A DNA stretch of 64,000 nt from Mesostigma viride. Lineage: Eukaryota > Streptophyta > Mesostigmatophyceae > Mesostigmatales > Mesostigmataceae. Of the stretch, positions 62,160-64,000 are shown in pieces; the first letter of the stretch is position 1, and the number at the start of each line of letters is the position of its first letter. Under the pieces are notes generated by a model. That model ran no database searches. It saw only the letters and a program-made list of their open reading frames with translations, and was not told the DNA's origin. Location of the stretch: positions 62,001 through 126,000 of the forward strand of contig RPFO01001237.1 of NCBI GenBank assembly GCA_009746045.1, read 5' to 3'. The position numbers and the translations under genes are program-made.

Positions 62160-62305
62160 TATTCATTAATTAATTAATTAATTAATTAATTATTCAAACA
62201 CGTGCTCCCGTTGAGGAGTCACGTCCGGAGTACTAACCCAATGAATGGATGGATGGACAAACAATCCTACTGCCAGGTTGTACTGTATCTATCTAATGAA
62301 TTACT
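62160..62305 (-). mobile_element. LINE 3' end, minus strand
   Basis: (TTAA)n tail at about 62158-62195, then the terminal block CGTGCTCCCGTTGAGGAGTC and about 90 bp that match the 3' UTR of the LINE at 52387-53592. The sequence then switches abruptly to plus-strand endonuclease coding sequence. Confidence 0.65.
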
Positions 62306-64000
62306 AAACAATTGCATCGCCATCCTGGGAATCCAAGAACACCGGCGCACAGCTTCGAGCTCTACCGGCCTTAATGCTGATGTACCATTGACGGCTAGCG
62401 GTTTTATTATGGAGGCGGCAACGGTGCAGGGAACGGGGGCGTCGGTCTCCTCTGCTTCCCGCTCGCCGTACGCCACGTACATGGGCGAGCCCCAGCTGGC
62501 CAACGCCCGCCTCCTCGTGGCCATCTTCCATATTCGGTGGATGGCCAGTTGACCTACGCCGTGACGGTGTGCGTCGGTTACGCACCGCAGTGACCGCACT
62601 CCGGCCACCCTGAACAAGATCGCAAGGACTTCTTTGCTGAGCTGGAGAAACTGGCGAACGCACGGCACCGGCCTTGGTCGCAACTACCTCGCGCTCTGCT
62701 ACTGGACGCCAACGCAACGCTTCCACAAGGTACTGCATGGAGGATGTCAGCACGCCCCTGATAGTACGGTCTGGCTCCAATTAATGGCAACACTGCGTGC
62801 ACTTTTTGCTGATTTGCTTACGACATGCGATTTGGTGACTGCCAACACCCGCTTTCGACATAGTCATGATGCTCTGGTCACGCACATCTCGCCAACTGCA
62901 TGGCACTGTGCAAAGCTGCCTCGACTAAGTTGTAGTGCACAAGCGTCACCACTACTTAGGGCTGGCACATCCGCCGCATACCGAACACGGACATGTTCGG
63001 GCGAATACCGAACATGTGCGGTGTTCGGGTCGGCAAAAATGTTCGGCCGAACATGTGCTGTTCGGGTTCGGGTCACCTGGAAACTTACAGAACATGTTCG
63101 TGTCCGTATTCGGGTTACCCTGGGAACCGGGCGAACATGTTCGCCTCTGACCCGGTACCGAACATTTTCTGGCGGAATCCCTGTAGTACCATCCAGTGAT
63201 CCGACTAGGCAACGCTTCTCTGATGAAAAAGCGGCCTAGATTAGTCCGCCGACACGCTGGCAAGAGCAAAGCTGTTGTACGGTAGTAGAATTGTCTAAGC
63301 ACGACCGGACTAGTTTAGGTAATGATTACGTAATCATTATTAATTTATTGCGTATTATGAAAAGTGACAACAAACTATGTATAGTTTCTCACTTATTTTA
63401 ATTTATTTAATGAATTGTTCGTGTTCGGTAAAATGTTCGGGTATGTTCGGGCTCGGGTTCGGGTCACTTAATCCTAAACAGTACATGTTCGTGTTCGTGT
63501 TCGGGTCACCTGGGAATGTACCGAACATGTTCGGGTTCGGGTTCGGGTACTCTCCCCAGGTGTTCGTGTTCGTGTCCGGGTCGAGAAAAGACCCGGATGT
63601 GCCAGCCCTACCACTACTTCTGTACTAGAGCTCTGCTCGCTCACACGTGACCCCCTGGTGCGCTCAGATCATCGCATCGTAATCACCCCCATTCGCCTGC
63701 GATTCCCCTCGCACTTTCGTAAGCACGTGGTACCCCTGATGTGCGGAAACTGCAGTTGCTTGCGAAATCTGACGAAGCTCTGGAGTACTTCCCTGAAAAT
63801 TGAAAAACTCGCTCACAAGCGTGCGGCAGAGGAGTTCGTCGACAGGCTGGACATGTATCGATCCCGGCCAGCCACGCCCGGCTGCCGGCCCGCTGCCAGC
63901 GCCCGGCATCCGCACTTCGGCACCTCGCTGGCGAGCTGCCCTGCGGCAGGGACCCTGCTTCTATACCGGCCTGGCCCCCCGACGCGGGCACCCGCCACTT
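62306..64000 (+). pseudogene. LINE APE-type endonuclease and adjoining region, interrupted by a MITE
   Basis: Plus-strand reading in broken frames shows AILGIQEHRRT (the catalytic Glu motif) near 62315, a YAP-like turn near 62585, LRALFADLLTTCDLVTANTR with HSHDALVTHISPT (62790-62895) and, after the MITE, PLVRSDHRIVITPIRLRF (about 63650-63710, the catalytic SDH motif). A linker follows (KLAHKRAAEEFVDRLDMYRS, about 63810) up to the window end. These are the landmarks of an apurinic-endonuclease-like LINE endonuclease. Frameshifts make it inactive. RT would lie beyond the window. Confidence 0.75.
62957..63610. mobile_element. hAT-type MITE, 654 bp
   Basis: Perfect 17-bp terminal inverted repeats TAGGGCTGGCACATCCG and the 8-bp target duplication CCACTACT (62949-62956 and 63611-63618) identify a hAT-superfamily insertion. 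The interior has no transposase but many sub-terminal GTTCGGGT/ACATGTTCG motifs near both ends, as expected for transposase-binding repeats. It is inserted in the LINE endonuclease. Confidence 0.92.

Overview
The window is nuclear DNA from a eukaryote of the green lineage, most likely a green alga. The evidence is: spliced genes with GC-rich exons; an interstitial array of the plant/green-algal telomere repeat TTTAGGG at 47.2 kb; a BolA protein with a plastid-type transit peptide; and a chromodomain Ty3/Gypsy retrotransposon alongside LINEs. I cannot name the species. No rRNA, functional tRNA or CRISPR array was found.

Four host genes can be assembled by matching splice sites, reading phase and protein-family signatures. 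(1) A CysQ/SAL-type 3'(2'),5'-bisphosphate nucleotidase, + strand, 3206-5550, 4 exons, 271 aa. (2) A plastid-type BolA protein, - strand, 27992-24061, 3 exons, 171 aa. (3) A 16-exon, 637-aa protein, + strand, 28884-46804, with two consecutive nucleosome-assembly-protein (NAP) domains, an acidic patch, a basic patch and a hydrophobic C-terminal tail. (4) A very long divergent kinesin-like protein, + strand, 54592 to about 61591, 2 exons, about 1969 aa. The BolA and double-NAP genes are divergent and share an intergenic region of about 0.9 kb.

Layout: 1-3.2 kb holds a dispersed repeat end, a Z-DNA-prone GT array and unassigned DNA; 3.2-5.6 kb is the nucleotidase; 5.9-7 kb is an inverted-repeat element; 7-23.6 kb is a transposon nest. 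In that nest a 10.8-kb Ty3/Gypsy element (8105-18868, near-identical LTRs, 5-bp target duplication) sits inside a LINE ORF1-only element and is followed by LINE fragments and a SINE. 24-46.8 kb holds the BolA and double-NAP genes, whose introns are packed with micro- and minisatellites. 46.8-49.7 kb holds a minisatellite derived from the gene end, the telomere-like array, SINE copies and the dispersed repeat. 49.8-53.8 kb is nested LINEs. 54.6-61.8 kb is the kinesin. 62.2-64 kb is a LINE interrupted by a hAT-type MITE.

Two themes stand out. First, in all four host genes short stretches spanning exon/intron boundaries (donor or acceptor plus exon edge) recur as degenerate or tandem copies in the adjacent intron or 3' flank. 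Second, several simple arrays have a core whose repeat unit differs from the flanking units by a single transition. The individual genes have no evident pathway in common.
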